A stretch of 53,470 nt of DNA from Atkinsonella hypoxylon. Taxonomy: Eukaryota; Ascomycota; Sordariomycetes; Hypocreales; Clavicipitaceae. The position numbers and the translations under genes were made by a program. The notes under the pieces are model-generated. The model ran no database searches and was not told where the DNA came from. It saw nothing but the letters and a program-made list of their open reading frames with translations. Positions 1-11,415 of this stretch are shown in pieces. The stretch is from the NCBI GenBank assembly GCA_000729835.1, contig JFHB01000207.1, positions 1 through 53,470 of the forward strand, read 5' to 3'. Position 1 is the stretch's first letter. Each line of letters starts with the position of its first letter.

Positions 1-94
1 TCTTACGACTTCTCTCACGAATCTTTGCATAACCTGTTGAATCCAACAACCTATTGTTACTTCCGACAAACCCGTGTTGGATCCCACCGTAACA
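1..94 (+). repeat. Partial LTR of family A (copy A4), 3' end
   Basis: This is the last 94 bases of a family-A LTR, ending in CCGTAACA at 87-94. It aligns over its whole length with the ends of the LTRs at 226-468 and 4090-4220. The rest of this copy (A4) lies left of the window, so it could be a solo LTR or a full element. The next base, 95, resumes family-B sequence matching the minus strand of B2 near 37.87 kb, so A4 sits inside element B1; its right target-site copy should be ATAAA (95-99). Many CA and TG dinucleotides survive, as at other outer element edges. Confidence 0.9.
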
Positions 95-220
95 ATAAAC
101 TTCTATTATATACTTTAGATAACGTTATAGTAGAAGGTCTACTTTAGCGTTATTATCCTTAAAATCCTCTTTTTAGTATAGCTATAACGTATAGTCCTTA
201 GAAACTATTTAATTTAATAT

Positions 221-225
221 ATTAT
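221..225. repeat. Target site duplication of A1, left copy (ATTAT)
   Basis: ATTAT at 221-225 is repeated exactly at 4221-4225, directly after the 3' LTR of A1. The 5-bp duplication shows that 226-4220 entered B1 as one integration event rather than being two independent solo LTRs. Confidence 0.93.
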
Positions 226-468
226 TGTTACGGGATAATCATACAGACCCGCAAGTCACTAGTGCACGTGACCGCAATCATGTATAAGTAGTTAGAAGCA
301 ACACTTAAGTAGTCAGATTGAACAATCAACTATCATTTACTAGAATACTATTACTAGATGCTCCCTACAGCAACTCTTACGACTTCTCTCACGAATCTTT
401 GCATAACCTGTTGAATCCGACAACCCATCGTTACTTCCGACAAACCCGTGTCGGATCCCACCGTAACA
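226..468 (+). repeat. 5' LTR of A1 (243 bp)
   Basis: It begins TGTTACGGGATAATC and ends CCGTAACA, an 8-bp terminal inverted repeat. It is the least mutated family-A LTR in the window and serves as the reference: CACGTG, ATCATG and other CA/TG-bearing words survive. A TATA-like word (TATAAGTAG) lies near 282-290 and an ATG at 318 opens a frame that reads through the LTR end into integrase. Confidence 0.95.
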
Positions 469-635
469 AGCTTCCGGCACTGCAGCACCAACTTAACAAC
501 GCAGTAGCAGCTAGCACAGGGATTTCCCCTAACGAACTTGTGTATAGTTTCCGACCGGCTACTGTTGTCAATCTAATCCGATTGGATGACGTTCCTAGCG
601 ATAGAACGGATGCAAGCAATATAGCTGTGCTTTAG
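318..635 (+). pseudogene. Chimeric open frame: LTR sequence fused to integrase C-terminal region
   Basis: This is the longest uninterrupted frame in the window (105 codons). Residues 1-50 are translated LTR (318-468) and have no family identity. Residues from about 51 onward are the Ty3/gypsy integrase C-terminal region, with ALQHQLNNAV, TGISPNELVYSFRP and a DRTD stretch, which match the usual LNN...TG.SPNEL.YGF.P pattern. The frame is the pol frame of A1 and ends at a TAG at 633-635, where A2 and A3 also carry RIP-type stops. It survives because this edge of A1 escaped RIP. A small LTR-driven transcript is conceivable, but nothing in the sequence shows a functional product; it lacks the catalytic core. 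Confidence 0.8.
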
Positions 636-1300
636 AAGCTATACTAGCAAGAGGCAGAAACAGCTATTAGTCTAGCAAATGCCTTAAGCAAGATTAAATA
701 CAACGCCTAGCATAAGCCTATTAACATTAAAGTAGAGGATATAGTTTACCTATAATTACACTAAGGATATATACTTCTAGGAAAGCTAAAAAAGAAATAG
801 TTTCCTTAATAGGTAGAGCTATATAAGGTTCTTATAAAAGTAAGTTTATTGTTGTTTTGCCTAGATTTCCTACTAGATTTATATATACACTTAGTAGTAT
901 TAGCAGCTTACCTTTAGAAGTTAAGATAAAGTAAAGACCCTTTTAACTAAGAAAAGTAATTGCTACTACTAATTATAATAGAAGGGTTTAGTATAGAGAA
1001 CTATTAGGAAATTAAGCAAATTTACACCTATTAAATCTAACGTTTCTACAGTAGGTTAAGTAAGCTGCATTTAGAATTCCTTATATAATAGAAAGGGTTC
1101 TTTACTAAAGATAACTAATAGATTTCTAAAGATAAGCTTAAAGTTAACGCTTCTAAAATTATAAATAAATATCTATAGAAGCACCTTATAAATTAAGAAG
1201 AAGAGTATTAGCGTTATTAGAAGAGTAATATAGCTTACTAAAAAACCCTAAATTAGCTAGCAGAAGCCTACTACTAACTCTTTTCTTTATAAGTCTTAAT
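469..1300 (+). pseudogene. A1 pol remnant: integrase C-terminus and chromodomain
   Basis: Reading the frame of the 318 ORF onward and treating TAA/TAG as mutated Gln/Trp codons, the integrase tail continues (KPINIKVEDIVYL, then LYKVLIKV, the usual GPYKV position). A chromodomain follows at about 1040-1175: EFLIQWKGFFTKDN-like residues end in a helix near KIINKYL, matching the family pattern of a LVKWxGxxxEDNTW strand followed by a C-terminal helix. In chromoviruses this domain reads histone marks and steers integration to heterochromatin. The exact pol end is obscured; it lies around 1290-1300. RIP damage begins near 620 and is heavy afterward. Confidence 0.85.
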
Positions 1301-1635
1301 TTCCTTTATTATATAATAGATTGTTTAAATCTTTTAGTATCTCTTTCTTTATTTCCTTATTTATTATTATTAGAACTATTAAAATTAATCTATATTATAG
1401 AATTATAGGAGGTTAAGAAGAAAACACCTATAAATCTATATACTATTGTTTTAACCTACTTTTTCTATAAATTTACCTTTACTTTTATAAATTTTTGCGC
1501 TTTTTACTATATAACCTTTTCTTTACACCTTTATATATTATAAAGTCTTTATAAATTTATTAATGCTATTATAGCTGCTGCTCTTTCTATCTCTTTAGGC
1601 TATTATTTAGCTACTTTTAACAGTTAAACACTAAA

Positions 1636-3990
1636 ATACTACGCTAAGAGCAATAGACTGCCTATAGAGTAAATTCCTATAGCCTATAGAACTAACTAGC
1701 CTCTATAGAGCTACTTCTAGCCCCTTCTATTCCCTTTATAGAAAATCTACTACTATTATTCTTTTCTTTTAGTAGTTTAGAATTATTAATTCTAGTAAAC
1801 CTAAATAGCTTATTCTAAGAAGAAAATAATAATAGTAACTACACTTAAGCTATAATGCTGCTACTATTTAAACCTAAAGAAGAATATATTACTTTTAATA
1901 TATATATTAATTATAACAATAGTTCTAACGCTAAAAGTAAAGGTTTTAAGTTTAAGGAGTAAGAATATAACTATAAAGGTAATATAGTAGCTATAGAGCT
2001 AAATAACATTAAAACTTATCTTATATTACTTAATTTCTACTGCTTATATAGCACTTTTAGTAGGCCTAGAAGTGCTAAAGGCACCTTAAAAGTTAATAAG
2101 TTTATCTCTAGTACTATTTCTATAGAAATTAAAGATAATATTAATATTACTAATGTAGAGCCTATTACAAAAAACTATAGTTAGTATTGCTACACTAATA
2201 GAGCTAAAGAAAAGGTATAGAATATAGAAAATACTATTTATACTTATACTTATAAATTTACCCTTAAAGGTAGTATAATAGATAAAACTAGCATTAAGGT
2301 CTCTAAAGATAATATATATTACTTACTTTAGTAGAATATAGTAATATATATCTTTAGGATTTATAATAACTATAAAGTAAAGCGCTAGAACTAGTAATAT
2401 AAAGGTAAAGATACTAAAGCATCTATAAGTAACGCTAAAGTAGCTAGAAGAGGTAAGATATAGGCAAAAGCAGCTACTACTGCATACTACAGTAGCAATA
2501 TAGTAAAAAGAGGTAAAGAAACTATTACTATAGATTTATCTACTAGTTTACTGTTATAGGTAGTGTTACTTACTATCTACTTCTCTAATAAATTTAGCAG
2601 GATTAATAGCACTATTATAGATGCCTTAGCTAGTATTAGCTGTATAGACTTACTCTTTATTCTATTAGCTAAGGTGCAATTCTAGAGCTAGTATAATAGT
2701 CTCCTTTAGAAGAAGTGTAAATTTAACGCTAAAGAAATAATTAAAGTTTACCTTAAGAATACTTCTATAGATAGTAACGCTATATAGAAGTAACTTAACC
2801 TTTATATTACTAAAATTAATAAGTTAAATAAAAAGATTAACTAGATTAAAATAGAGGCTAAAGGAGGTTTATTTAATAAGTAGTTTAACAAATTATAAAC
2901 TACTATCTATAGTATATACAACTAACTAAATAGTATAAGTTAATTTAATAAAGGTATTAATAACGTTATTAATAAAAATAAAACCTTACTAAAGGTTGCT
3001 AGCAATATTAATATACTGTAGGCAGAAAGTAGATACTTACAACATAAAATTAACTATATTTACATAAACTTCTTAGAACGCTTAACTAACTAGCCTATTG
3101 CTGTATAAAGCCTCTTTAGTAATAGATTTAGCACTATTTAATATAGAAGAAGTGCTTAGTTTATACTAATTAACTTATCTTTAATGTATTTCTCTCTATT
3201 AATTCTATAAAAGATACTTTCTACAGTAAAGCTAACGCTAACTAAGGTAAAAACGCTAACTAAGAGGCTAGCTGTAGGTAAACTAGTAGAAATACCTACT
3301 AAGTGTAAAACTAGTGCCTCTTAGGTAAAACTCTCTCTAAAGCTACTAGAAATATCCTTTAGCTTTACTTTCTAGAGAGAACTAATAGCTTACTATAACT
3401 AACTAATAATTTACTACTATTACTAATGCCTAAGGATTAGAATAAGCTGTATATATATAAAGAAATATACTAAAGAGATTTAACAGAAAATTTACTTTAA
3501 TATAAATTAATTTTTAATACTTTTAACACTATATAGAATAATCTTATATAAAGAATATACTATATAGATTTAATAAATTAGCTTTATTATATAAGATTAA
3601 TTTATAGAATTTAATATTATCTAGGATAATTTTGCGCAACTTTACTTATATATAGAATATAGAATAAGCTTTAACGCTCTATTAGGTCTAAGGAAATCCG
3701 TTAATTTAATATATAGATTTAATAGTTACTAGATTATAAGTGTAATTTAGGCATTGTAAGTGCATAGGAAAATACGTAAATATAGCAACCTACACTGCAG
3801 ATTGCACTATAATAACAATAACGTATACTTACGCAATAAAATAATAACTACCTTTCTACGCCTTTTATAACAGCTAGATTAATAAGTTATTTAGTTTAAT
3901 CTAATACGCCTTCTAATAACTAACACTTAATTTTTAGAATAGCTAGAACAGCTAATCTTTTTTATAGGAGCAGCACTTATTACAGGATAA
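1636..3990 (+). pseudogene. Family-A downstream ORF (about 785 codons), RIP-inactivated copy in A1
   Basis: This is a long frame downstream of pol, in the position of a third retroviral ORF. It runs 785 codons from ATA 1636 (ATG in copy A3) to TAA 3988-3990, which lies 11-13 bases inside the 3' LTR. I counted roughly 50 internal stops, all TAA or TAG, well below the density in neighbouring frames. A2 has a frame of identical length. Visible features: a hydrophobic N-terminal part (residues about 20-60), a second hydrophobic segment near 300-318 after a basic stretch, an Ile/Leu/Lys heptad-like stretch at about 385-475 that looks coiled-coil, a Thr/Lys/Ser-rich stretch near 525-570, and a C-terminal part with many Trp/Gln-type stops. 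RIP turns Pro (CCA) into Leu (CTA), so hydrophobicity is inflated. I do not recognise a family. It could be env-like, gag-like or a captured gene. Confidence 0.75.
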
Positions 3991-4220
3991 TTATATAGAC
4001 CTATAGGTCACTAGTGCACGTAACTGCAATTATATATAAGTAGTTAGAAGCAACACTTAGGTAGTTAGATTAAACAATTAACTATTATTTACTAGAATAC
4101 TATTACTAGATGCTCCCTACAGCAACTCTTACGACTTCTCTCACGAATCTTTACATAACCTATTAAATCCAACAACCTATCGTTACTTCCGACAAACCCG
4201 TGTCGGATCCCACCGTAACA
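3978..4220 (+). repeat. 3' LTR of A1 (243 bp)
   Basis: It starts TATTACAGGATAATT (RIP form of TGTTACGGGATAATC) and ends CCACCGTAACA. The inward half is mutated, while the outer 130 bases or so are nearly intact. The downstream ORF ends 13 bases inside it. ATTAT (4221-4225) follows as the target duplication. Confidence 0.95.
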
Positions 4221-4225
4221 ATTAT

Positions 4226-7200
4226 ACTAGGCATTAGTAGGTTGTAATTTATTAGTATTTTGCTTAAAGTTGCTAGTGTCTTTACTATACTAGGCAGTAT
4301 ATTGTAGAGCATAGAGCTATTTATTAGCAGTAGAAGTCCACTATCCCTTTAGATTAAGCCTAAACTTCTTAATGTAATCTCTAGAAATAGTTTTATTAAG
4401 CACTATACTATCTAGGGTCTCTAAACAGTAGGCGCTAGTAACTTTCGCTTAGCTATACACTTTAAAAGGACTATTCTATTATATTACTAACTTCTTCTTT
4501 ATTAATATATCTATAACCCTTTATACATTATATATAAAGACTAGATCTCTTAGGACTAATTAATCTTTCTCCTTTTACAACAATACCTCTTAGTTCTAGT
4601 TCGTTTAATTAGCTAAGCGTTACCTAAATATAAAGACTTTTATATAAGCCTTCTAGATATCTACTTCCTTTTGTTCTAACATTTTAATTCTTACTTTAAA
4701 GAGATTCTACGTTGTTATAACTTCTAACTAATTAATTAACCTCTAAGTAGGAAATTTAACTTCTAAAGAAAAGATAAGCTTTTAACTATAAATTAGGTAG
4801 AAAGTAGATTTACTGTATAACACTTATATTACTGTATAGTCTACTAATAGTGCCTTATTTAGCAATTTAAACTACTTTCTATTTAAACCTTCTATCTTTA
4901 AAAGAGTAAATATAAGCGTTTAATAACTAGCTTTAATAGGTAAATTAGCTTTTAAATTGTATACTAATGTCTTAATCCCTTTAATCTTAATAGCTTTAAC
5001 TACTTTTTTAAGATTTCTATATATTTCTAGCTCTCTATTAAAAACTAGAAATTAGAAGACTTTAAATTATATAATTAGTTTTATTAAAAACTTCTAAATA
5101 GCTATAACATTAATATACTATATAGAGCGCACTTCTATCTATCTAGTAAGGTTATATCTTACTTCTAAAAGGTACTTAAAACTATAATTAAGTAGTATAT
5201 ATTAGGTGTTAATATATATCTTACTTATTAGGTTGCTTAAAGCTACTAGTATTAATAATTCTTTAGGCCTTTAAGGAGTAAACTTTTAGTATATTTTACA
5301 ATAGAAAATTATTACTTAAACTATATTCTAGAGTTCTTTCTAAAAGTACCTAATTCTAGCTGCTTAAAATATAACTTCTATACCTTTATAATCTATTTAC
5401 TTATATAAAGCCTTAATAATCTTCTTCTATTACATTAGGTCTTTAATAACTAAGGCAAGACCCTTTATTGTACTAGTTAGTCTCTTTTACAATAGGCCTT
5501 TATCTAAGAAGTATTACTTAGCACTTATATAAAGTTACTTATACTTACTCTTATTTAGATTAAATAGTCTTTATAACGTTAAAAGGAAATCTATAATTTA
5601 TTAAGTTCTAGGAGTATAGTATACTCTATTATGCAGCTAGATCTTATTAACATTAAGTTATAGGTTAATAAAATCTTTAATATCCCCTTTAGCTGCTTAA
5701 TTTAATGCATTAAAAGGCCTACTTTCTTTACGCAATAAAGCATTAGCTATTTTATTCTTTTCTCCTAGAATATACCTAGCTATAAAATTAAACAGTATAA
5801 TATAACTAATCTATTGCGTAATAAGCGCACCTAGGACGTTATTAATAGTGCTATTAAGCTAATATATAAGTACCTAAGAATTAGTCTCTAGAGTAAAGGG
5901 AACTCTATAGAGATAAATTTATAGCCTTCTTAATATATAGATAATAGCTCTATATTTCTACTTTATTTTATTATACTTAATTTCTAAATCGCTTTAATAT
6001 TTACTTTTATATTATATAGAGTGTTATTGCCTATTAATAATTTATATTAAAACTACTCTTTATCCTTTTAAGCTTATATTAAATATTAATATAATTTCTC
6101 TAGCGCTTAAGCTAAGATTAATTATTATAAGAACTAGTGTAGTTATTATTATATACTTAAGGACCTCTATAGTGTTCTTTTAGTTTAGTTCTTAAGTCTA
6201 CTTAGCACTCTTCTTAAGTAAGATTATAAAAGGCTTAGCTTTTATAGAGTAATACTATACCTAGATACAATAACAGCCTATAAGCTTAAAAAAGGATTTA
6301 ACCTTAAAAACATTCTTATACTCTATTTACTCTAGAATTTTTATTACTTTTACTTCTAAAGGTTTCTTTCTATTAGTGCTATATATAAATTTAATAATCT
6401 CTATAGTCTTCTAGTATAGCTTTAATTTTATAGTAGATATAGTGTAATTAGCTAGCTTAATATTAATAAGAACTTTATTAATATTAATTAAATATTCTAT
6501 AATATATCTTTATATATTAAGCAATACTTTCTCTTTATTGTAAGTAGTAGTAAGGCCTTTTACTGCAATATTATCTAAGAAAGGCTTATAAGTGTAAGGA
6601 ATTAAGTTAAAAAGAATTCTCTTTACTACTTAAATAAATTAAGCAATAGAGTTAGTTACTCCTTAAGGAAGTATATAAAGTTATAGAAGCTTTATTATTG
6701 TTAAAATTGTTATTAAGTTCTTACTTTCCTCTATAAGCAGCACTTAGTTATAGCTTAATAGCAAATTAATAACTAAAAGTATCTTATATATCCTAAATTC
6801 TTTACTAAAAGCCTTTACTCCTTCTAGAATATAGGCATTTTATATTGTAATCTTATTATAGGCTGTTGTAAACAGCACTAGCTATATCCCTTTATTCTTC
6901 TTTATTACTAAAAAGTAAGGGTTTCTATAAGATCTATAACTCTCTTTTAATAACCTATACTAAAGCTTCTTTTTTAATAAATTAACTAGTCTTCTTTATA
7001 GGCTAATAGGTATTAGTATTAACTTTACTTTCTAAGCTTTATAAGTAATAGTATAGATAACTTAAGGCAGTGCAACTAAGGGATTAATCTTTCTATACTT
7101 TAATAAGTTCTACACTAGTACTGCCTCTTAGTTATAGAGGATTTCCTTAAAAACATTAACTTCTTCTACTATTAAATGTTCTTATATTTATTTAACTATT

Positions 7201-10200
7201 TAATTTAAGCGCTCTTTTGTTATTTAGAATCCTTAAGGTTTTTTACTAAATCTTTCTATAATATATTTAGTGTATTTTTCTAATTTATTTAAGTATACTT
7301 TTACCTCTTTCTACTTCTTCTATTTCTACTTAAGGTCTCTATTAAGTGTAAATTTATCTAAAGGAATATTATCTTTTAGTAGAATCTTATTAGCTTTTTG
7401 CTTATATAATGTATTTACCTTTAAATTAATTAGTTATAATTACTTTAAGAGCTAAATTTTCTCTACAGCCTCTTTAATTTAGCTTCTATACTAGTTAGCT
7501 ATTCTCTTTATTATAAGGTTAATAATAGCTATACCTTTATTCTTTATTATAGGCATTAGCTTTTTATTGTTATTTAACTTAGCTTTAAGACTCTCTTTAA
7601 CTATTTAATTGTAAACTAAATCCTTAAATAACTTATTAATTAAGATTAAATTAACGCTAATAGCTATTACTTTATCTATTATAGTTTTCTATTTAATACT
7701 TCTAGTAACCCTTAAGACTAATATAATATTACTAAAATAGCACTTTAAGAGAAGCTTATCTTCTTTATTACTATACTTAAAGGTAACTTTAGCTATATAT
7801 ATAAAAGGCATTCTAAGGATTAATTATATATATAAAGACTTTAGTGCAATATAAAAGTAAATTAGCATTTAGATGTTTCTAAGGTATAGCTTTATTATTA
7901 CCTCTTTTAATATTATAAGCTTATATAATATAAAAGATATAGTAGTAGTCTCTTACTTTATTAGAGTTATTTTTAAATTAAGCTCTTTAATAAGGTCCTT
8001 AGTAATAATATTCCTTTATAAACTATAATCTATAAGACTATTAATAAGTAAAGAGTTTAAGCTTTTAAGTTATACTTAAAGGTAAGGTAAGTTCTATAAA
8101 TAGCTTATAATTACTTTTAGCTTTAAAATACTATTTAATTCTTTAATATAAAGCGTATTTATCTATAGGTTTACAATAAACTTCTTCTCTTTAATATAAT
8201 TTTCTATATATTTTTATATAACGTTCTATAAATCCTTCTAGATACTATTAGGCAGCTATTTTATGTATTTATTAGTAATATCTTCCTTATTGTCTTCTAT
8301 TGCCTCTTTAACTATAGTAAATATTGTCTTAATAATATTAATTAATTAATCTTTCTACTCCTTAACTCTTTACCTCTTCTTTAGAATAGAATATAAAGGT
8401 ATAACTTTAGCACTTATTCTATTAATATAATAGACTTTATTAATACTATTTACTTATATTAAGTATTTATTCCCTATTGCTTCTATAAGTATAAGTATTA
8501 GTTAGTATAGGTCTTATAAGCTAACTTTAATCTTTTTCTAAAAAATATCTTTAAATAATTATATAAAAAGCTATACTTTTATATCTATAAAGCTATCTTC
8601 CTTAGCTTTCTTTTCTTTCCTTTTTACTTAGTTTTTTAAAGCTCTTTCTTACTTAGTAGAGCATTATATCTCTATAGTATAAACTCTAAAGAGCTAAGCT
8701 GTAATTCTCTCCTTAATTAATATATAAAGAGTTCTTTTAGGTCTATATTCCTTTATCTTAAACGTTAAAGTTACTATAGTACTATTAGTAAAGTCTCTCT
8801 TAAGAATAGCTTCTAGTAGAATATATATTAAGTAATAATTAGAAATATTAATCTTATTAAAGATTTAATCTAATATCTCTCTTTCTTTCTTACTAGGCTT
8901 CTAATAGTTTAATATTTTTCTACTAAATTCCTTAACTTAAGAACAATACTATTTTATAATATAGTAGTTAAAGTAATTAACCTAAAATACTATAAGCCTA
9001 TAAAGATAACTTTCTATACTAAAGAAGCTTTATATAAAAATAAATAGCACTAGATTATTTAATTCTACTATTAAGATACTTACTCTTTAATTATACTTTA
9101 TAAAGCTAATCTTATTGTTATACTAATAAAACTAGTATTAATCTATATAATAACCTTCCTTACTACAGTAATAGCAGTAATACTACTTTATATAGCTTCT
9201 AGTTATATAGGTTCTAAAGCTTTAGGCATTATTATATATATTAATAGCGTTAATATATATATTCTGCCTTTTCTTCTTCTTCTTCCTAAATTTCTCTTTA
9301 AAAAGCTTTATAATATCTATCTTTAAAACTATTTACTTTATAAGTATAATCTTTATATCTTTAAACTTCTAGGTTAAATTATCTATTTAATCTTTTACTT
9401 CTAAAATAGAATATATAATTTCTTTAGCCTTATAACTAAAATTACTTATACTATAATACTTAAGACTTCTTCTGCCTAAAGGTATATAAAGGTAGTTTCT
9501 TCTATTATTATAGAGTCTAGAATTATAGTCTTCTAGCTCTATTTTAGCTTATATATACTAACTAAGCTGCTTTAATAACTCCCTATAGAGCATTACAATA
9601 AACTTAGCTCTAGTAACTTTTATTTAATCTATAAAGCTAGTAAGTATAGTATTTAGTAAGGCCTTATAAATATAATTAAACTAAGAGGTTATACTGCATT
9701 ATATATAGAGCTTAGCGCTAATTATAGTAGCTTAATATTCTTAAAGCTAATAAAGAGTGTTCTTTATAGTTCTTAAATAGTTTCTCTTTAGGTCTTTAAG
9801 CTTCTTATTAGCTTACTCCTTTTAATTCTAAGAAGTAGCTTTATACTAAAGTAAAAGCTACTCTTTAGCTTCTTTTTAATTATATAAGGTATAAATAACC
9901 TTTATATACTTATAGATTAATAGGTTAATATAATAAATAAATATCTTCTACTAGTTTTCCTTTAGGATAAATAAGGTCTCTATCTTTAGCTTAAAGCTAG
10001 TTAAGTAATTAAAGATATTCTCTTCTTTAAATTAGTATATATTAAACTTTTTATTAAAGGTAGCTTAAGCTTACTACTTTTTAATAGCTTTACCTATAGC
10101 TTTAGTAAGAGCCTTATAAGGTATAGCTATAGCGCTACTAGTACTAGCCTTTTTATCTTAAGTATTTAATTCTATTATAACCTTAGGTTCTAAAACAACT

Positions 10201-10925
10201 TTTTTAGAAGATTTACTAGATTAGCTAGAGCTAGTATTAGCTACTTTAAATATAGAGCTTATACTTTTCTTTAAGAGATATAGAATACTAAACTTATATA
10301 AATAACTAGTAAAATAGCTTAATATAGAAGGTAGGTGTAAAAAGAACAATTAATCTTACTTAGCAGAAAGAGTATAATATATATAATTCTCTATATTAGC
10401 TATACTTTTAATGCTTTTACCTTCTGCTTCTATAGTTATATAAGCTCTTAACGCTAAAATATAGAGGCTAAGAACTTAATTGCTAATAACAGTAAATATA
10501 AAGATAACTACTAAGATAAAGATAAAAGAGAAATTTTTCTCTATAATTAAATAATTATAACGTTTAAAGGACCTAAAAACTTCCTTTTTATTGTATTAAG
10601 GCTATCTTAGTTAAGGGTAAAATAGGTATTAAATAGGCTAGCTAGTATTTATAATATAGCAACTATCTTTAACTAGGCTTAGCCCTTTTTAGCTTAAAAA
10701 AGCTATAGAAATTTTCTTTCTCTCTTAATTAAATAATCCCTTATAATATAGAGCTTTTATCCCTATAATTTCCTTTTTTCTTATATTAGCAATATTTAAG
10801 CTAAAGTGCTCTTCTATCTTTAATACTTAGTAGCTTTTCCTTCTTTCTTCTAGAATCTCTATAAAAAACCTTTTAATTATATAATGCACTTTAATTAGAA
10901 TAAGTCCTTAGTAAAGCCTCTATTT
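4226..10925 (-). pseudogene. B1 gag-pol remnant
   Basis: This is the reverse-strand gag-pol of element B1, collinear with B2. From right to left it contains gag, with a zinc knuckle at 9135-9176 whose reverse complement reads C-x2-C-x4-(H)-x4-(C) with His and Cys codons mutated to Tyr. Reverse transcriptase follows with the FLDD box at 6570-6581, read as F-L-D-N, a better preserved copy than in B2. The RNase H and integrase core come next, and the integrase C-terminus runs to 4226 and continues at 95-225. Hundreds of TAA/TAG stops remove any coding capacity. Open stretches on the plus strand here (such as 7270-7455) are antisense shadows. Confidence 0.82.
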
Positions 10926-11415
10926 TTATTAACTTAAAACTAAACCTCTAAATAACTATATAGCCTACACTAAAGTAAATAGTAATATAGTGTATATTAA
11001 GATTAAAGAGGACTAGTAAAGAGCAAGATATTTAATAGTATATACTATTAAATAATAGTAAGCAAGAAGATTAAATAGTCTAAAAAGGTAGAAATAAAAT
11101 ATTAATTGCAGCTTAGAAGATATATATATGCAAAAGAAGCTAAATATATTAAAGAGCTAGAGAAAGCGTTAGTGTTAGCAAAGTAATGTCTCTTAAGTAT
11201 TAGGTGTTGTAAATTAAAGTAGGCTAAAAGATATTAATTAATCGAAAAGAGCGAAAGCTAAAAAGAGCTAGTAGAAGCTGCTTGCGCACTTGCTTACTTG
11301 CTTTTTTTCTATCTAGATGTTTAGGCGATGCGCACTCTTATAGAGAAAAATCTGTATGTGGCATCCCTTGTAAAGCTAATATAAGAGCGCAAGGGGGTAA
11401 CCCCGCCGCGACACA
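10926..11415 (-). repeat. 5' LTR of B1 (about 490 bp)
   Basis: This is the family-B LTR on the minus strand. Its reverse complement starts TGTGTCGCGGCGGGG, and the other end corresponds to GAGACGACAA in mutated form. The outer ~200 bases (11.2-11.415 kb), including GCGCAAGGGGGTAACCCC, are essentially unmutated, whereas the end facing the element interior is heavily RIPped. D sequence begins at 11416. Confidence 0.92.

Larger units (their letters stand above)
226..4220 (+). mobile_element. A1: internally deleted family-A gypsy element
   Basis: The element has two 243-bp LTRs (226-468 and 3978-4220), both running TGTTACGG to CCGTAACA in their unmutated forms, flanked by the 5-bp duplication ATTAT. 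The interior is only 3.5 kb. It starts directly after the 5' LTR in the last third of integrase, matching A2 from about 18413 onward. About 6 kb that A2 carries (primer binding site, gag, protease, reverse transcriptase, RNase H, most of integrase) is absent. Remaining are the integrase C-terminus, the chromodomain and the downstream ORF. Because the target duplication is intact, the deletion may have arisen during reverse transcription of a copy that then integrated; a later internal deletion is also possible. Confidence 0.92.
95..11415 (-). mobile_element. Ty3/gypsy element B1, minus strand, 3' end missing, interrupted by A1
   Basis: Element B1 reads right to left. Its 5' LTR is at 10926-11415, followed by gag, pol and the end of integrase. 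The segments 95-225 and 4226-10925 are collinear with the reverse complement of B2 (31040-37.87 kb) once A1 (226-4220) is removed. The part of B1 downstream of integrase and its 3' LTR lie left of the window beyond A4. B1 inserted into element D, whose integrase resumes at 11416. RIP has destroyed every long frame. Confidence 0.88.

Noticed and set aside
226..468. Solo family-A LTR
   Set aside because: The ATTAT duplication pairs it with the LTR ending at 4220, so it is the 5' LTR of a deleted element.
431..619. 62-codon open frame on the minus strand
   Set aside because: Antisense to the LTR-integrase chimera; no family similarity.
7270..7455. 61-codon open frame on the plus strand
   Set aside because: Antisense to B1 gag-pol, composition is RIP-type Phe/Tyr/Leu text with no domain.
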